DNA from: Mycobacterium sp. SMC-2
GTDB lineage: Bacteria > Actinomycetota > Actinomycetes > Mycobacteriales > Mycobacteriaceae
Direction of reading: 5' to 3'
Length of the DNA: 64,000 nt
Assembly (NCBI RefSeq): GCF_025263485.1
Contig: NZ_CP079863.1
Location: forward strand, 372,001 to 436,000
The translations under genes were made by a program, and so were the position numbers. Below, in pieces: positions 1 to 14,000 of the stretch; within the stretch, counting starts at the first letter, position 1; each line of letters begins with the position of its first letter. Under the pieces are notes generated by a model. That model was not told where the DNA came from. It searched no databases and saw only the letters and a list, made by a program, of their open reading frames with translations.

Positions 1-2037
1 CAGATCCGCACGCCGGGCGATCTGGAGTCGGTGGAATTCATTGTTCGCGAGCGTGTTACGCCGGGCCCCGGTGAGATCGAGGTGGAGATCAGTGCCTCCA
101 ATATCAACTTCGCCGATGTACTGGTCGCGTTCGGCCGTTATCCAGCCTTCGAGGGCCGACGACAGCAGCTGGGCACCGACTTCGCCGGCGTGGTGACCGC
201 CGTCGGCCCGGGTGTGACCGACCACAAGGTCGGCGATCATGTCGGGGGTCTGTGCGGCCACGGCTGCTGGGGCACGTTCGTCACCTGCGACGCACGCCTG
301 GCGGTGACGCTGCCGGCCGGACTATCCGATGAGCAGGCGGCGGCGGTACCTACCGCGCACGCCACCGCATATTACGGCCTGCACGACCTGGCTCATATCA
401 AGGGCGGTGACCGCGTTCTGATCCACTCGGGGACGGGCGGGGTCGGACAGGCGGCGATCGCCATGGCCCGGGCCGCAGGTGCCGAAATCTTCGCCACGGC
501 GGGCAGCGAGCAACGCCGTCAACTGTTGCGTGCCATGGGCATTGAGCATGTCTACGATTCGCGCAGCACCGAGTTCGCCGACCTGATAAGACGCGACACC
601 GACGGTTACGGCGTAGACATCGTGCTCAACTCGGTCCCCGGCGCCGCCCAGCTCGCCGGGCTCAAATTGCTGGCTCTCGGTGGACGATTCGTCGAAATCG
701 GCAAGCGCGACATCCGGCTGGGGCTCTTCTCGTTCCGGCCCAACCTCGCGTTTCACGGCGTCGACCTGGCGCTGCTGTCGTACAGCGAACCAGACCGGGT
801 TCACGACTTGCTGACCACGGTGTACCGGCTCATCGCGGACGGTGTGCTCCCGGCGCCAGAGTGCACCCACTACCCTCTTGAGGAAGCCGGCGACGCCATT
901 CGAACGATGGCCGGCGCCGGACACACCGGCAAGATCGTGCTTGACGTCCCGCACACCGGCTACCGCCGGGTGACGGTGCCGCCCGCGCAAGCCCCGGTCT
1001 TCCGCCGCGACGGCGCCTACCTCGTCACCGGCGGGCTGGGGGGCCTCGGGCTGTTCCTGGCGGAGACGATGGCCGCGGCGGGATGCGGACGCATCGTGCT
1101 GTCCTCACGCTCACGGCCCACGCGCACTGCGTTGGAGACGATCGAGCGGATCCGCGCGAGCGGCGCCGACATCGTGGTGGAGTGCGGTGATATCGCGCAA
1201 TCCGACACCGCGCATCGGTTGGTGGCCACAGCGACCGCTACCGGCCTCGCGGTGCGTGGCGTGCTGCACGCGGCCGCGGTGGTGGAGGACGCCACATTGG
1301 CGAACATCACCGATGACCTGATCGAGCGTGACTGGACGCCAAAGGTTTACGGCGCCTGGAATTTGCATGTTGCCACCGCCGGGCAGCCGCTGGACTGGTT
1401 TTGCTCCTTCTCCTCGGCGGCCGCGCTGGTGGGCTCGCCGGGGCAGGGGGCTTACGCCGCGGCCAACAGCTGGGTGGACGGCTTCACCCACTGGCGGCGG
1501 GCGCAGGGCCTGCCAGCCACTTCGATCGCCTGGGGACCCTGGGCAAAGATTGGCCGCGCGGCCGCGCTGGCCGAAAGTTCCGACATTGCAATCGAACCCG
1601 ATGAGGGCGCTTACGCGTTCGAAGCGATACTGCGCCACGACCGAGCCTATACCGGCTACGCGCCGGTCACGGGTACCCCGTGGTTGGGGATCCTGGCCGA
1701 GCGCAGCCTGTTTGCGCAGGCATTCCGCTCCGCCGGGCAAAACCGAACGGGCACAAGCAAGCTGCGTGCTGAGCTGGACGAGCTTCCCGCGGACGAGTGG
1801 CCCACGTGGCTGCGGCGGCTGATCTCCGATCAGGTCAGCTTGATTCTGCGTCGCAGCGTCGATCCCGACCGACCGCTCTCCGGATACGGCTTGGACTCGC
1901 TCGGTGCCCTCGAACTACGTACCCGCATCGAGACCGAAACAGGGGTGCGCATCCCGTCCGCTGACATCTCAACCATAACGATCCGCGGTCTAGCGGGGCT
2001 GCTGTGCGAGAAGCTGATGCCCGCTGGCGCGGCCTGA
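1..2037 (+). CDS. Type I polyketide synthase, C-terminal part (ER-KR-ACP), cut by left edge
   Basis: The reading frame is open at base 1, so this is the 3' end of a longer gene. Visible order: enoylreductase (about residues 1-320 of the visible part, NADPH-loop HSGTGGVGQ), ketoreductase (about 345-560, VTGGLGGLG; catalytic Ser in [10 protein letters not shown] and Tyr in [10 protein letters not shown]), and a C-terminal ACP with phosphopantetheine serine in [10 protein letters not shown]. The ER-KR linker and KR resemble mycobacterial MAS/Pks2/Pks5-type synthases, which build reduced, often methyl-branched acyl chains. It ends 15 bases before the first NRPS, on the same strand, so the inferred role is to supply the fatty acyl group that the first C domain joins to residue 1. 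KS, AT and DH would lie left of the window, so substrate choice and full reduction cannot be judged here. Confidence 0.9.
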   Translation, partial: QIRTPGDLESVEFIVRERVTPGPGEIEVEISASNINFADVLVAFGRYPAFEGRRQQLGTDFAGVVTAVGPGVTDHKVGDHVGGLCGHGCWGTFVTCDARLAVTLPAGLSDEQAAAVPTAHATAYYGLHDLAHIKGGDRVLIHSGTGGVGQAAIAMARAAGAEIFATAGSEQRRQLLRAMGIEHVYDSRSTEFADLIRRDTDGYGVDIVLNSVPGAAQLAGLKLLALGGRFVEIGKRDIRLGLFSFRPNLAFHGVDLALLSYSEPDRVHDLLTTVYRLIADGVLPAPECTHYPLEEAGDAIRTMAGAGHTGKIVLDVPHTGYRRVTVPPAQAPVFRRDGAYLVTGGLGGLGLFLAETMAAAGCGRIVLSSRSRPTRTALETIERIRASGADIVVECGDIAQSDTAHRLVATATATGLAVRGVLHAAAVVEDATLANITDDLIERDWTPKVYGAWNLHVATAGQPLDWFCSFSSAAALVGSPGQGAYAAANSWVDGFTHWRRAQGLPATSIAWGPWAKIGRAAALAESSDIAIEPDEGAYAFEAILRHDRAYTGYAPVTGTPWLGILAERSLFAQAFRSAGQNRTGTSKLRAELDELPADEWPTWLRRLISDQVSLILRRSVDPDRPLSGYGLDSLGALELRTRIETETGVRIPSADISTITIRGLAGLLCEKLMPAGAA

Positions 2038-2052
2038 CACGAAGGGGGTCGG

Positions 2053-5000
2053 ATGGACCGTGATGGCCGGGCGCTTCCCCTCACGCCCGGGCAGCTGGAC
2101 ATATGGCTCGCGCAACAGACGGGTCGCTTCACTACGGAGTGGCAGCTAGGCCTTTTCGCGAAAATCGAGGGCCGGCTGCAGCGAGAGCCCTTCGAGTGGG
2201 CGATCCGCCGAGCGCTGCGGGAGGCAGATCCCGTCAGGGCCACGTTCTTCGAAGAGCAGGGCCAAGTTTTCCAAGCGACGATTGATGATCCGGAAATTGA
2301 CCTCGTTTTCCACGACCTGAGCGGCTCGCATGATCCCCTGCATGAGGCCTACGAGATAGCGTCATCGATTCAGCAGACGCCGATGCCGCTCACCGGACCG
2401 CTGTTCAGGTTCGCGCTATTTCGCACACGGCATGACGAATTCTATTGGTTCACGTGCTGCCACCACATCGTCGTGGACGCATCGGGTATTGCGCTGATCG
2501 GCCACCGGATTGCCACTATCTACTCTGCCGTCGTCTCCGGCGCGCCCCTGCCGCCTCCATTCTTCGGCTCGCTCGAGGACTTGGTCAGGTGTGAGGCGGA
2601 GTATGAAGCATCAGCCGATTACCAACAGGATCACGCGTATTGGACGCAGAACCTGCCATCGGAAAGCGGATTCGATCATTGGTTGCCCCGCGAGGCGAGC
2701 GACCATGGCCCTTGCCGCTCCTCTGCGCCGGTTCTCCTGGACCGGGTGGTCGTCCGCCGAACACAAGAGTTGGCCCAGGCGCGGGACATGCCTCGTTCTT
2801 CGGTCATAACAGCGGCGTGCGCACTGCTGGTGCACGGCTGGTGCGCCCAAGGTTCCGAGGTGGTGCTCGACTTTCCGGTACGTAGGCGAGTAGATCCGCA
2901 AGCGAAGACCATTCCGGGGGTACTTTCGGGCGTCGTGCCGCTGGTGTTGACGGTCTCCCCGGGAGCCACCGTCGCCGAGTTCTGTGACCACGCCGAAAGC
3001 CGAATCCGGGAGGCTCTGCGCCACCAACGATTTCCGGTGCAAGCCCTGGAGCGCAAGACCCGCTTCCCCGGCCGGAGCCAGGGGGCGCAGAGAGTGAGCG
3101 TCAACTTTCTTCCGTCCGCATTCACCTTGGACTTCGGTGGCCTCGCCGCTTCGGCGTCGTTCACCAATTCCGGTCTGAGGGACGGCTTCGGGTTGTTCTT
3201 CTCTGCCGTCGGTGACGATCTTCTGTTCGGCACGGAGGGCGCCGGCCGACCATTTTCGGACCTCGATGTTGCAGACCTGGTAAAGCGGCTGCAAGACATC
3301 TTGGTGGCCATGACGGCCGATCCGGGGCGACGGCTCTCGTCGATCGATCCGTTCAGCACCGATCGGTACGACCGGCTCGACGAGTGGGGCAATCGAGCGG
3401 TGCTCACTCAGCCTGCTCCCCAATCGGTTTCGATTCCGGAGCTATTCGCCGCACAGGTAGGGCGTGCCCCCGACGCGGTGGCGGTGAGGTTCGCGGGCCG
3501 GTCGATGACCTATGGGGAGCTCGACGGGGCCGCTAATCGGCTGGCGCATCTGCTGACTGAACATGGTGCGGGCCCTGGAGCGTGTGTCGCATTGCTGTTC
3601 AGTCGTTCGGCTGAGGCCGTCATCGCGATGCTGGCGGTGCTCAAGACCGGTGCGGCCTATCTGCCGATCGATCCGATGCATCCCCGTTCCCGCATCGAGT
3701 TCATGCTGGGTGACGCTGCCCCGATTGCCGTCGTAACCACCGCGGGGCTGCGGTCGCGGCTGGACGGATGCGGCCGGGTGGTCATCGATATCACCGACCC
3801 TGCTGTCGACGCCCGCCCCAGCACGCCGATGCCGTTGCCGAGGCACGATGGCGTCGCGTACATCATCTACACTTCGGGCACCACGGGCGCGCCGAAAGGT
3901 GTTGCGGTCACGCATCACAACGTTACCCAGCTGCTGGTTTCGCTGAATTCGCACCTGCCGGGGCAAGTGTGGGCGCAGTGGCATTCCCTGGCCTTCGACG
4001 CATCTGTCGAAGAGATCTGGAGCGCGCTGTTGTTCGGCGGGCGGTTGGTGGTGGTGCCCGAGTCGGTCGCCGGCTCACCGGAAGGCCTGCAGACCCTGCT
4101 CGCCGCCGAACAGGTCAGCGTCCTGAGCCAAACCCCCTCGGCCGTTGCGGTGCTGCCCCCCGAGGGTTTGAAATCTGCGGCGCTATTGGTGGCCGGTGAG
4201 GCCTGCCCCGCCGAGATCGTCGATCGTTGGGCGCCGGGACGGGTGATGGTCAACGGTTACGGCCCCACCGAGACCACGGTGTGTGCGTCGAGGAGCGCGC
4301 CGCTGAACGCCGGAATGGGCGCACCACCGATCGGCGCGCCGGTTCCCGGAGCGGCGTTGTTTGTGCTCGACGGGTGGTTGCGTCCGGTGCCCGTCGATGT
4401 GGTCGGCGAGTTGTATATCGCCGGGCATGGTGTGGGCGTGGGATATTGGCGCCGGGCCGGGTTGAGCGCGTCGCGATTCGTGGCCTGCCCGTTCGGGTCG
4501 GCCGGCACGCGGATGTACCGCACCGGGGACTTCGTGCGCTGGCGCCGCGACGGGCAGCTTGATTACCTTGGGCGCGCGGACGATCAGGTCAAGCTCCGCG
4601 GCTACCGCATAGAACTCGGCGAGGTTCAGGCCGCCCTGGCCGAACTCGACGGCGTCGAGCGGGCCGCGGTGATCGTGCGCGAGGACCGCCCGGGCGACAA
4701 GCGTCTGATCGGCTACGTCACCGAAACCGTTGCCGGTGCCGTTGATCCCGCGGCTGTGCGGGCGGTGTTGGGCGAGCGGCTGCCCAGCTATATGGTGCCC
4801 GCGGCGCTCGTGGTGTTGCAGGTGTGGCCGTTGACGGTCAACGGCAAACTCGACACCCACGCCCTGCCGGCACCCGAATACAACGACGCCTACCGTTATC
4901 GCGCCCCCACCAGCCCCACTGAGGAGATCCTGACTGGCGTTTACGCACGAGTGCTCGGCGCCGAGCGGGTCGGGGTCGACGACTCGTTTTTCGACCTCGG

Positions 5001-8000
5001 CGGGGACTCGCTGTCGGCGATGCGCCTGGTCGCCGCGATCAACACGGCGATGGATGCCGGCCTCTCGTTACGCAGGCTGTTCGACGCGCCGACGGTGGCG
5101 CTGCTGGCGCCCCGGCTCAATGAACATGCAGCCAAGGTCGAGCCATTGGTGGCCGGCGAGCGTCCCGCCAGGGTTCCGTTGTCGTTCTCCCAGAGACGAC
5201 TGTGGTTCCTCGAGCAATTGCAGAACGGCGTAACCACTTACAACATGCCGACAGCGTTTCGGATCAGCGGGCCACTGGACGTCGGGGCTCTTCGCGCGGC
5301 CCTCGACGATGTCGTTGTCCGCCACGAATCCTTACGCACCGTGTTCCCCGACCTCGACGGCGTGCCCTTCCAGCGGGTGCTGCCGCCCCGGAGCGGGATG
5401 TGGCAACGCGGGGATGCCGCGATAGTGCCGTTGGCGGACCACGATGTGGCCGGCGAGTTGCTGTCGCTGGCCGGGTATCGGTTCGATCTGGCGACAGACA
5501 TCCCGATCCGTGCGCAGATCTACCGTGTCGGCCCAGAGGAGCACGTGGTGGGAATCGTGCTCCACCACATCGCCTTTGACGGCTTGTCACTGGCCCCGAT
5601 GGTGCGGGATATCAGCTCGGCGTATCAGGCGCGGCGGCAGGGGCTTGCTCCGGATTGGGTTGAGCTGCCCGTGCAGTATACGGATTACACCTTGTGGCAG
5701 AGGGCCCAATTCGGCGATCTTGACGACCGCGATAGTCCGATCGCCGCGCAGCTGGCGTATTGGCAGGACGCGCTGGCGGGGATGCCCGAGCGCGTGGAGT
5801 TGCCGACGGATCGGCCATATCCACCGGTGGCCGATCAGCGTGGGGCCACTGTGGCGGTGAATTGGCCCCCGGAGTTACAGCAGCGGGTGCGCGCTGTGGC
5901 CCGTGACTGCAACGCGACCACTTTCATGGTGGTCCAGGCCGGATTAGCCGTGTTATTGTCGCGTCTTAGCTCGAGTTCGGATGTGGCGCTTGGTTTTCCG
6001 GTTTCCGGCCGAGATGATCCGGCGCTCGACGATTTGGTCGGGTTCTTCGTCAACACCCTGGTGCTACGGGTGGACTTGGCCGGCGACCCCACGGTGGCGG
6101 AGCTACTGACGCAGGTCCGCCTGAAGGGGCTCGCCGCTCTCGAGCATCGAGATGTGCCGTTTGAGGTGCTCGTCGAGCGGCTTAATCCGACACGGTCGCT
6201 GATCCATCATCCGCTTGTGCAGGTGATGTTGGCCTGGCAGAACCTGCCGGGAAGCGCCGCTGACCCCGGGGCGGGTTTGGCGTTGGGTGCCCTGGAGGTC
6301 ACGCAGCTGCCGATCGCCACCCACACCGCCCGCGTCGATTTGACGTTCATTCTCGCCGAGCGGTTCACCGATTCCGGTGAGCCGGCGGGGCTTTCGGGAA
6401 CGCTGGAGTTCCGCACCGACGTCTTCGAGCCGGGCACCGTCACCGCGCTGGTCGCGCGGTTCCAGCGGGTGCTGGCCGCGATGACCGCCGACCCACAGGC
6501 ACGGTTGTCGTCGATCGATGTGCTCGACCCCGATGAGGCCGCGCGGCTTGATGTGCTGGGCCACCGCGCCGTGCTGACCCAGCCGGCGGAGGCGGCCTCG
6601 ATCCCGGCGTTGTTCGCCGAGCAGGCGGCGCGCACCCCCGATGCGGTGGCGCTGCGCTGCGGGCAGCGCTCGTGGACCTACCGCGAACTCGACGACGCCT
6701 CAAACCGGTTGGCTCACCTGCTGGTCGACTACGGCGCCGGTCCGGGCGGGTGTGTGGCGCTGCTGCTCGCCCGTTCGGCCGATGCCATCGTCGCGATCGT
6801 GGCGGTGCTCAAGTCGGGGGCGGCCTACCTGCCGATCGACCCCGCGGTGCCCGACGAGCGGATTGCCTTCCTGCTCAACGACGCCGCACCGATCGTCGCG
6901 CTGACCACCACCGCGCTGCGCCCCCGCCTTGGCGAGCGCGACCTGGCCGTCCTCGAGATCGACGACTCCCGCATTGGCTCCCAGCCCAGCACCGGCCTAC
7001 CCGCTCCGGCGCCCGAGGACGTCGCCCACATCATTTACACCTCCGGCACCACCGGGGCGCCCAAAGGTGTTGCGGTCACCCACCACAACGTCACCCGACT
7101 GTTCGACGCCCTGCAGGTGGGAATCAGGCCCGGGCCCGAGCAGGTGTGGACCCAATGCCACTCCTATGCTTTCGACTTCTCGGTGTGGGAGATCTGGGGC
7201 GCCCTGCTGTTCGGTGGGCGGCTGGTGGTGGTGCCCGACCCGGTGACGCGCTCCCCCGAAGACCTGCACGCGCTGCTGATCGCCGAACAGGTCACCGTGT
7301 TCAGCCAAACCCCTTCCGCGCTCACGGCGTTGTCCCCGCACGGGTTGGAGGCGGTGGCGCTGATGGCCGCCGGGGAGGCCTGCCCGCCCGAGGTGGTGGA
7401 CCGGTGGGCCCCTGGGCGGGTGATGCTCAATGGGTACGGCCCCACCGAGACCACGGTCTATGCCGCCGTCAGCGCCCCGCTGACCCCCCACCACGCGATG
7501 GTTCCCATCGGCGCGCCGGTGCCCGGCGCGGCGTTGTTCGCCCTCGATCCCTGGTTGCACCCGGTGCCGCCCGGAGTCGTCGGCGAACTGTACGTGGCCG
7601 GCCGCGGCGTCGGAGTCGGCTATGTCAACCGGGCAGGGTTGACCGCGTCGCGGTTTGTGGCGTGCCCCTTCGGGCCGCCCGGGACACGGATGTATCGCAG
7701 CGGGGATCTAGTGCGCTGGCGACCCGACGGACAACTCGACTACCTTGGCCGCGCCGACCAGCAAGTCAAAATTCGCGGCTATCGCATCGAACTCGGAGAA
7801 ATCCAGGCCGCGCTGGCCGAACTCGACGGGGTCGAGCACGCCGCGGTGATCATCCGCGAAGACCGTCCGGGCGACAAGCGGCTGGTCGGCTACATCACTG
7901 AAACAACCGTGGGGACAGTCGATCCCGCCCGAGTCCGCGCCGCACTGGCCGACCGGCTGCCGGGATTTATGGTGCCCGCGGCGATCGTCACGGTGGACGC

Positions 8001-11000
8001 GCTGCCCATCACGGTCAACGGCAAGCTCGATAGCTGCGCCCTGCCCGCACCCGACTACACCACCGAGGACTACCGCGCCCCCACCACCGTGGTCGAAGAG
8101 ATCCTGGCCGGCATCTACGCCGAGGTCCTCGGTATCGAGCGGGTTGGCATCGACGACTCATTCTTCGACCTCGGCGGCGACAGCATTTTGGCGATGCAGG
8201 TGGCGGGCTGCGCCCGCGCGGCCGGGCTGAACTGTCGCCCCCGCGACATCTTCGTCGAACAAACCGTGGCCCGGCTGTCCCGCATCGCCGGCATCACCGA
8301 CGGTTGCGACACGGTCATCGATAAGGGCACCGGGCCGATCACGCCCACCCCGATCATGCGCTGGTTGTTCGACGTCGACGGCCCGGTCGACCAGTTCAAC
8401 CAGACCGTGGCGCTCCAAGCACCGGCCGGGGCCACCCCCACCGACGTGCTCGCCGTCCTGCAAGCTCTGATCGACCACCATCCCATGCTGCGGCTGCGAG
8501 TCGGCGACGACGGCGCCGAAGGCCGCGCGCTCACGGTGCCAGACATCGGGGTCATCGATGCCGGTGAGTGTCTGCGAACGGTCGACGTGCTGACCGATGA
8601 GGCGCTCGCCCAGGCCCGGTCGAGGCTCAACCCCGCCGCCGGAGCCATGATCAGCGCGCTGTGGCTGTCCACCACCGGTCGGCTGGTGCTGATCATCCAC
8701 CACTTGGCCGTCGATGCGGTATCGTGGCGGATTCTGTTGCAAGACATCAACATCGCCTGGGCCCAGCACCGGCGTGGCCAACCCATCACCCTGTTGACCG
8801 GCGGAACCTCATACCAGCGCTGGGCCGCAATCCTCGAGCGATTCGCGCACACCCCGACGGTCAGCGAGCAGGCCGACACCTGGAAACACATCACCAGCGT
8901 CGCCGCCGCGCTGCCCGGACCCCAACCCGAGGACACCTACACCAGCGCGGGGCACCTGACGGTGTCGCTGGACACCGAGACCACCCGCCGACTGCTCATC
9001 GACGTTCCCGCGGCGTTTCACACGGGCATCCACGAAATCTTGCTGATCGCCTATGCGCTGGCCTGGACCGAATTCCTGCACGCCGGCGACGGCCTCCTCG
9101 GCATCGACGTCGAAGGCCACGGCCGCCATGACGACCTGGTCGACGATGTCGACCTGTCGCGCACGGTGGGCTGGTTCACGACCAAGTACCCCGTGGCACT
9201 GACCGTCGGCGGCGTGCCGTGGCAACAAGTGGCGACCGGTGGCGCAGGGCTCGGCCCAATTGTCAAGCGCCTCAAGGAACAACTGCGCGCGCTGCCCCAT
9301 CCCGTGACCTATGGGCTGCTGCGCTACCTCAACACCGACTCCGATCTGACCGGACCCGACCCCACCATCGGATTCAACTACCTCGGACGCCTCGGCGGCG
9401 CGGCCACCACCGACGTCCCTGGCGACCGGTGGCGGGTCAGCGAGGACAGCCTGGCAATCGCCGGTGCTGCCACCACGGTGCCCATGGCGCTGTCCCACAC
9501 CGCCGAACTCAACGCCGCCACCACCGACACCGACACCGGCCCCCGCCTCAGCGCCACCTGGACCTGGGCGCCGTCCGCCCTCGATGAGACCCAGATCGGT
9601 CAGCTCAGCCAGCTCTGGTTTGACGCCCTGTCCGGCCTTTGCGCCCACGTCCAACATGGCGGAGGCGGGCTGACACCGTCCGACATCGCACCCGCCCGAC
9701 TCGCCCAACACCAAATCGACCAGCTGCAAGCGCGATACGACATCGCCGACATCTTGCCGCTCACCCCCCTCCAGGAGGGACTGCTCTTCCACGCCGGCAC
9801 CGGTCACGATCTCGGTGACCTGTATGCGATGCAGATCGACATCACCATCGCCGGCCCGCTGGACCCGGACCGGCTGCACGGCGTCGTGCGGGCCGTCATC
9901 AAGCGCCACCCCAACCTGGCCGCTCGATTCTGCCGGCAATTCGACCAGCCGGTGCAGATCATTCCCGGTGATCCTGAAATATCTTGGCAGTACGTCCGAT
10001 TCGACTTCAATGTCAGCGAGCAAGCCGGGTTACTCTGCGCGGCCGAGCGAGGCGCCGTCTGCGACCTCGCCAACGCTTCGACCTTCCGGGTGGCGTTGAT
10101 CCGCACCGCCGAAGACCGGCACCGACTTGTGTTGACCTTCCACCACATCGTGCTCGACGGCTGGTCGCTACCGATCCTGCTGCAAGAGATCTTCGCCGGT
10201 TACCAGGGCCGGCACCTGCCGCCGGCCACCCCCTACCGCCGGTTCGTCACCTGGCTGGCCGAGCGAGACCTCGACGCCGCCAGGGCGGCCTGGCGCGAGA
10301 CGCTGGCCGGCTTCGATACCCCCACCCTGGTCGCCCCACCCGCACGACTCAAGCCCGGTCCGAAGACCACCAGCGCGTTTGGGATATCCGAGCAGATCAC
10401 GTTGGCTTTGAACGAGCTGGCTCGCTCAAAGCACACCACCGTCAACACCGTGCTGCAGGCCGCGTGGGCGCAACTGCTCATGGGCATGACAGGTCAGCGC
10501 GACGTCGTCTTCGGCACCGCCGTCTCGGGGCGGCCCGTCGAACTGGCGGGCGCCGACACCATGGTCGGGCTGCTGATCAACACCGTGCCGGTGCGGGCCG
10601 CCATCACACCGGCCACGACCACCGCTGACCTACTTGAGCAACTTCACGACAGGCACAACCACACCCTCGACCATCAACACTTGGCGCTCAACGAGATTCA
10701 CCATACGACAGGTTGCGACCAACTGTTCGACACCCTGTTCGTCTACGAGAACTACCCTATCGGCGCCACCACGTTGACGGGCGCGGGTGGGCTGGTCATC
10801 ACAGAGTTCACCGGTCAAGAGGCCAATCATTACCCGCTGACCATGCAGGCCACACCCGGCTCCGAACTTTCCTTCCGTATCGAGTACGACACCCACGTGT
10901 TCGATGCCGAAAGCATTGGCGCGCTGATCAATCGGCTGCGGCGGATCATCGCGACGATGATTGCCGATCCACAGCTCCCATTGTCGGCGATCGATGTGCT

Positions 11001-14000
11001 CGACGCCGATGAGCGCACCCGCATCGACCGCATGGGCAACCGTGCGATTCTGACCGCGCCCGCAGCGGCGCCGGTGTCGATCCCGGAACTGTTCGCCGGC
11101 AACGTGACCCGCTCGCCGCAGGCGGTGGCCATCAGTGACGCGGGCCGGTCGTTGACCTATCGCGACCTCGACGAGGCGTCGAATCATCTGGCGCATGCGC
11201 TATCCGGCCGCGGCGCTGGCGCAGGTGCGTGTGTGGTGCTGCTCCTGGAGCGCTCCGCCGAAGCTGTCATCGCCATGCTCGCCGTGCTCAAGGCCGGGGC
11301 GGCCTACCTGGCGATCGATCCGGCGCTGCCGGACGAACGGATCCGATTCATGTTGAGCGACGCCGCGCCGATCGTCGCGGTCACCACCACCGCCCTGCGC
11401 CCGCGGCTGGCCGGATGTGCCCTGGCCGTAGTCGATATCACAGACGACCGCATGACCGCTCAGCCCCGCTCCACGCTTCCGACGCCCGCAGCAGAAGATA
11501 TCGCCTACCTCATCTACACATCGGGCACCACGGGCGTGCCCAAAGGGGTCGCGATCACCCATCGCAACCTGGCCCATTTGGTGGAGTCAGCGTCGGCGCA
11601 CCTACCCGCAGACCAGGTGTGGACGCAATGTCACTCCTATGCGTTCGACTTCTCCGTCTGGGAGATCTGGGCCGCGCTGCTCGGCGGGGGGCGCCTGGTC
11701 GTGGTGCCCGGGCAGGTGACGAAATCACCGAAAGACTTCCACGCCCTGCTCGTCAGGGAACGGGTCACGGTGCTCACCCAGACGCCGTCGGCGGCCGCCG
11801 CGCTCTCCCCGCGGGGCCTGGAGTCGGTGGCTCTGCTGCTCGGCGGCGAGGCCTGCCCGCCCGAGCTGTTGGACCGGTGGGCCCACGGGCGGGTGGTCAT
11901 CAACGCCTACGGCCCAACCGAAACCACCGTCTACGCAACGCTCACCGCCCCCCTCGCGGCGGGTTCAGGGACGGTCCCCATCGGGGCGCCGGTGTCCACG
12001 GCGGCATTGTTCGTCCTCGACGAGTGGCTACGCCCGGTGCCGCCCGGGGTGGTCGGCGAACTCTATGTGGCCGGACGCGGCGTCGGTGTCGGATATATCG
12101 GCCGGCCCGGGCTGACCGCCGCGCGGTTTGTGCCCTGCCCCTACGGTGGACCCGGCGCGCGGATGTACCGTACCGGGGATCTGGTGCGCTGGGGCCGCGA
12201 CGGGCAACTGCGATACCTGGGTCGCGCCGACGAACAGGTCAAAATCCGCGGTTACCGAATCGAACTCGGCGAGATCCAGGCCGCGCTGGCCGAGCTCGAC
12301 GGCGTCGAACAGGCCGCGGTCATCGCACGCGAAGACCGCCCCGGCGACAAACGCCTCGTCGGGTATATCGTGGAAACCACCGCCGGCACAGTAGATCCCG
12401 CTGCGGCGCACGCCAGGCTGGCCGAGCGGCTACCCGGTCATATGGTTCCGCCGGCGATCGTGGTGTTGCCGGCGCTGCCGCTGACGGTCAACGGCAAACT
12501 CGACACCCGCGCGCTACCCGTCCCCGACTACACCCCCGAGCATTACCGAGCTCCGGCCACTCCTGCTGAGGAAATTTTGGCCGACATCTATGCCCGGGTG
12601 CTAGGTGTCGAACCGGTCGGGGTCGATGACTCATTCTTCGACCTGGGCGGGGACTCGTTGTCGGCGATGCGGCTGATTGCCGCGATCAACACGGGGCTGG
12701 ACGCAGACCTGGCTGTGCACACGTTGTTCGACGCGCCCACGATTGCGCAGCTGGCGCCCTGCCTCGACGGCGCGGCCGAACGTCGTGAGCCGTTGGTGGC
12801 CTGCCGGCGCCCGGCGGTGATCCCGCTCTCCTTCACCCAGAACCGGCTGTGGGTTCTCGACCAGTTGCAGGGGCCGTCAGCGGTCTACAACATTCCGGTG
12901 GCACTCGAGCTGCGCGGCATGCTCGACGCCGAAGCGCTCAGCGCATCGCTGGCCGACGTGGTGGCCCGGCACGAAAGCCTGCGCACGATGTTTCCGGCAC
13001 CCGACGGGGTACCACAGCAGCTCGTCATTGCCGCGGACCGAGCGGATTTCGGCTGGGACGTCATCGACGCCAGCGGATGGCCGTCAGCTCGACTCGACGA
13101 GGCGATCGACGAGGCGGCGCATCATCCCTTTGTTCTGGAAACCGAAATTCCGCTGCGGGCGAAGCTTTTCCGGGTCGCCGATGAGTATCACGTACTGGTG
13201 TGCGTGGTACACCACATCGCCTTTGATGGCTGGTCAATGGCCCCGATGATCCGTGATATCGCCGAGGCCTATGCGAGCCGATGCGACGGACGAGCCACGG
13301 ATTGGCCCGAATTGCCACTGCAATACCCGGATTACACGCTGTGGCAGCGGGCGCAGTTCGGCGCTCTCGACGACGCCCACAGCCGGATCGCCGCCCAGCT
13401 GAAGTATTGGGAAGATGCCCTGGCCGACCTCCCCGAACGCTTGGATTTACCGACGGATCGGCCGTATCCCTCGCTGGCTGATCAGCGTGGCGCCAGAGTG
13501 ACCGTAGACTGGCCGGCCGAGTTGCAGCGACGCATACGCGAGGTGGCACGCGACTTCAACGCGACGAGTTTCATGGTGGTCCAGACTGCCTTGGCGGTGC
13601 TGCTGTCGCGGCTCAGCGCCAGTTCCGATGTGGCGGTGGGATTCCCGATCGCCGGACGGGGTTACCAGGCGCTCGATGACCTGGTGGGTTTCTTCGTCAA
13701 CACCTTGGTCCTGCGGGTCGACGTCGGCGGGGACCCAACCGCCGCCGAGTTGCTGGCCCAAGTCCGTCGGCGCAGCCTGCTCGCCTTCGAGCATCAAGAC
13801 GTACCGTTCGAGGTGCTCGTCGAGCGGCTCAACCCCACCCGGTCGCTGAGCCATCATCCACTGGTTCAGGTGGCATTGGCGTGGCAGAACCTGCCGGGGC
13901 AACCCAGCGAGGCTGCCGGGCCGGTGTTAGGTGATTTGCAGGTTACCGAATTGCCGATCGGCACCCACACCGCCCGCATGGACCTGACCTTTTCTCTGTC

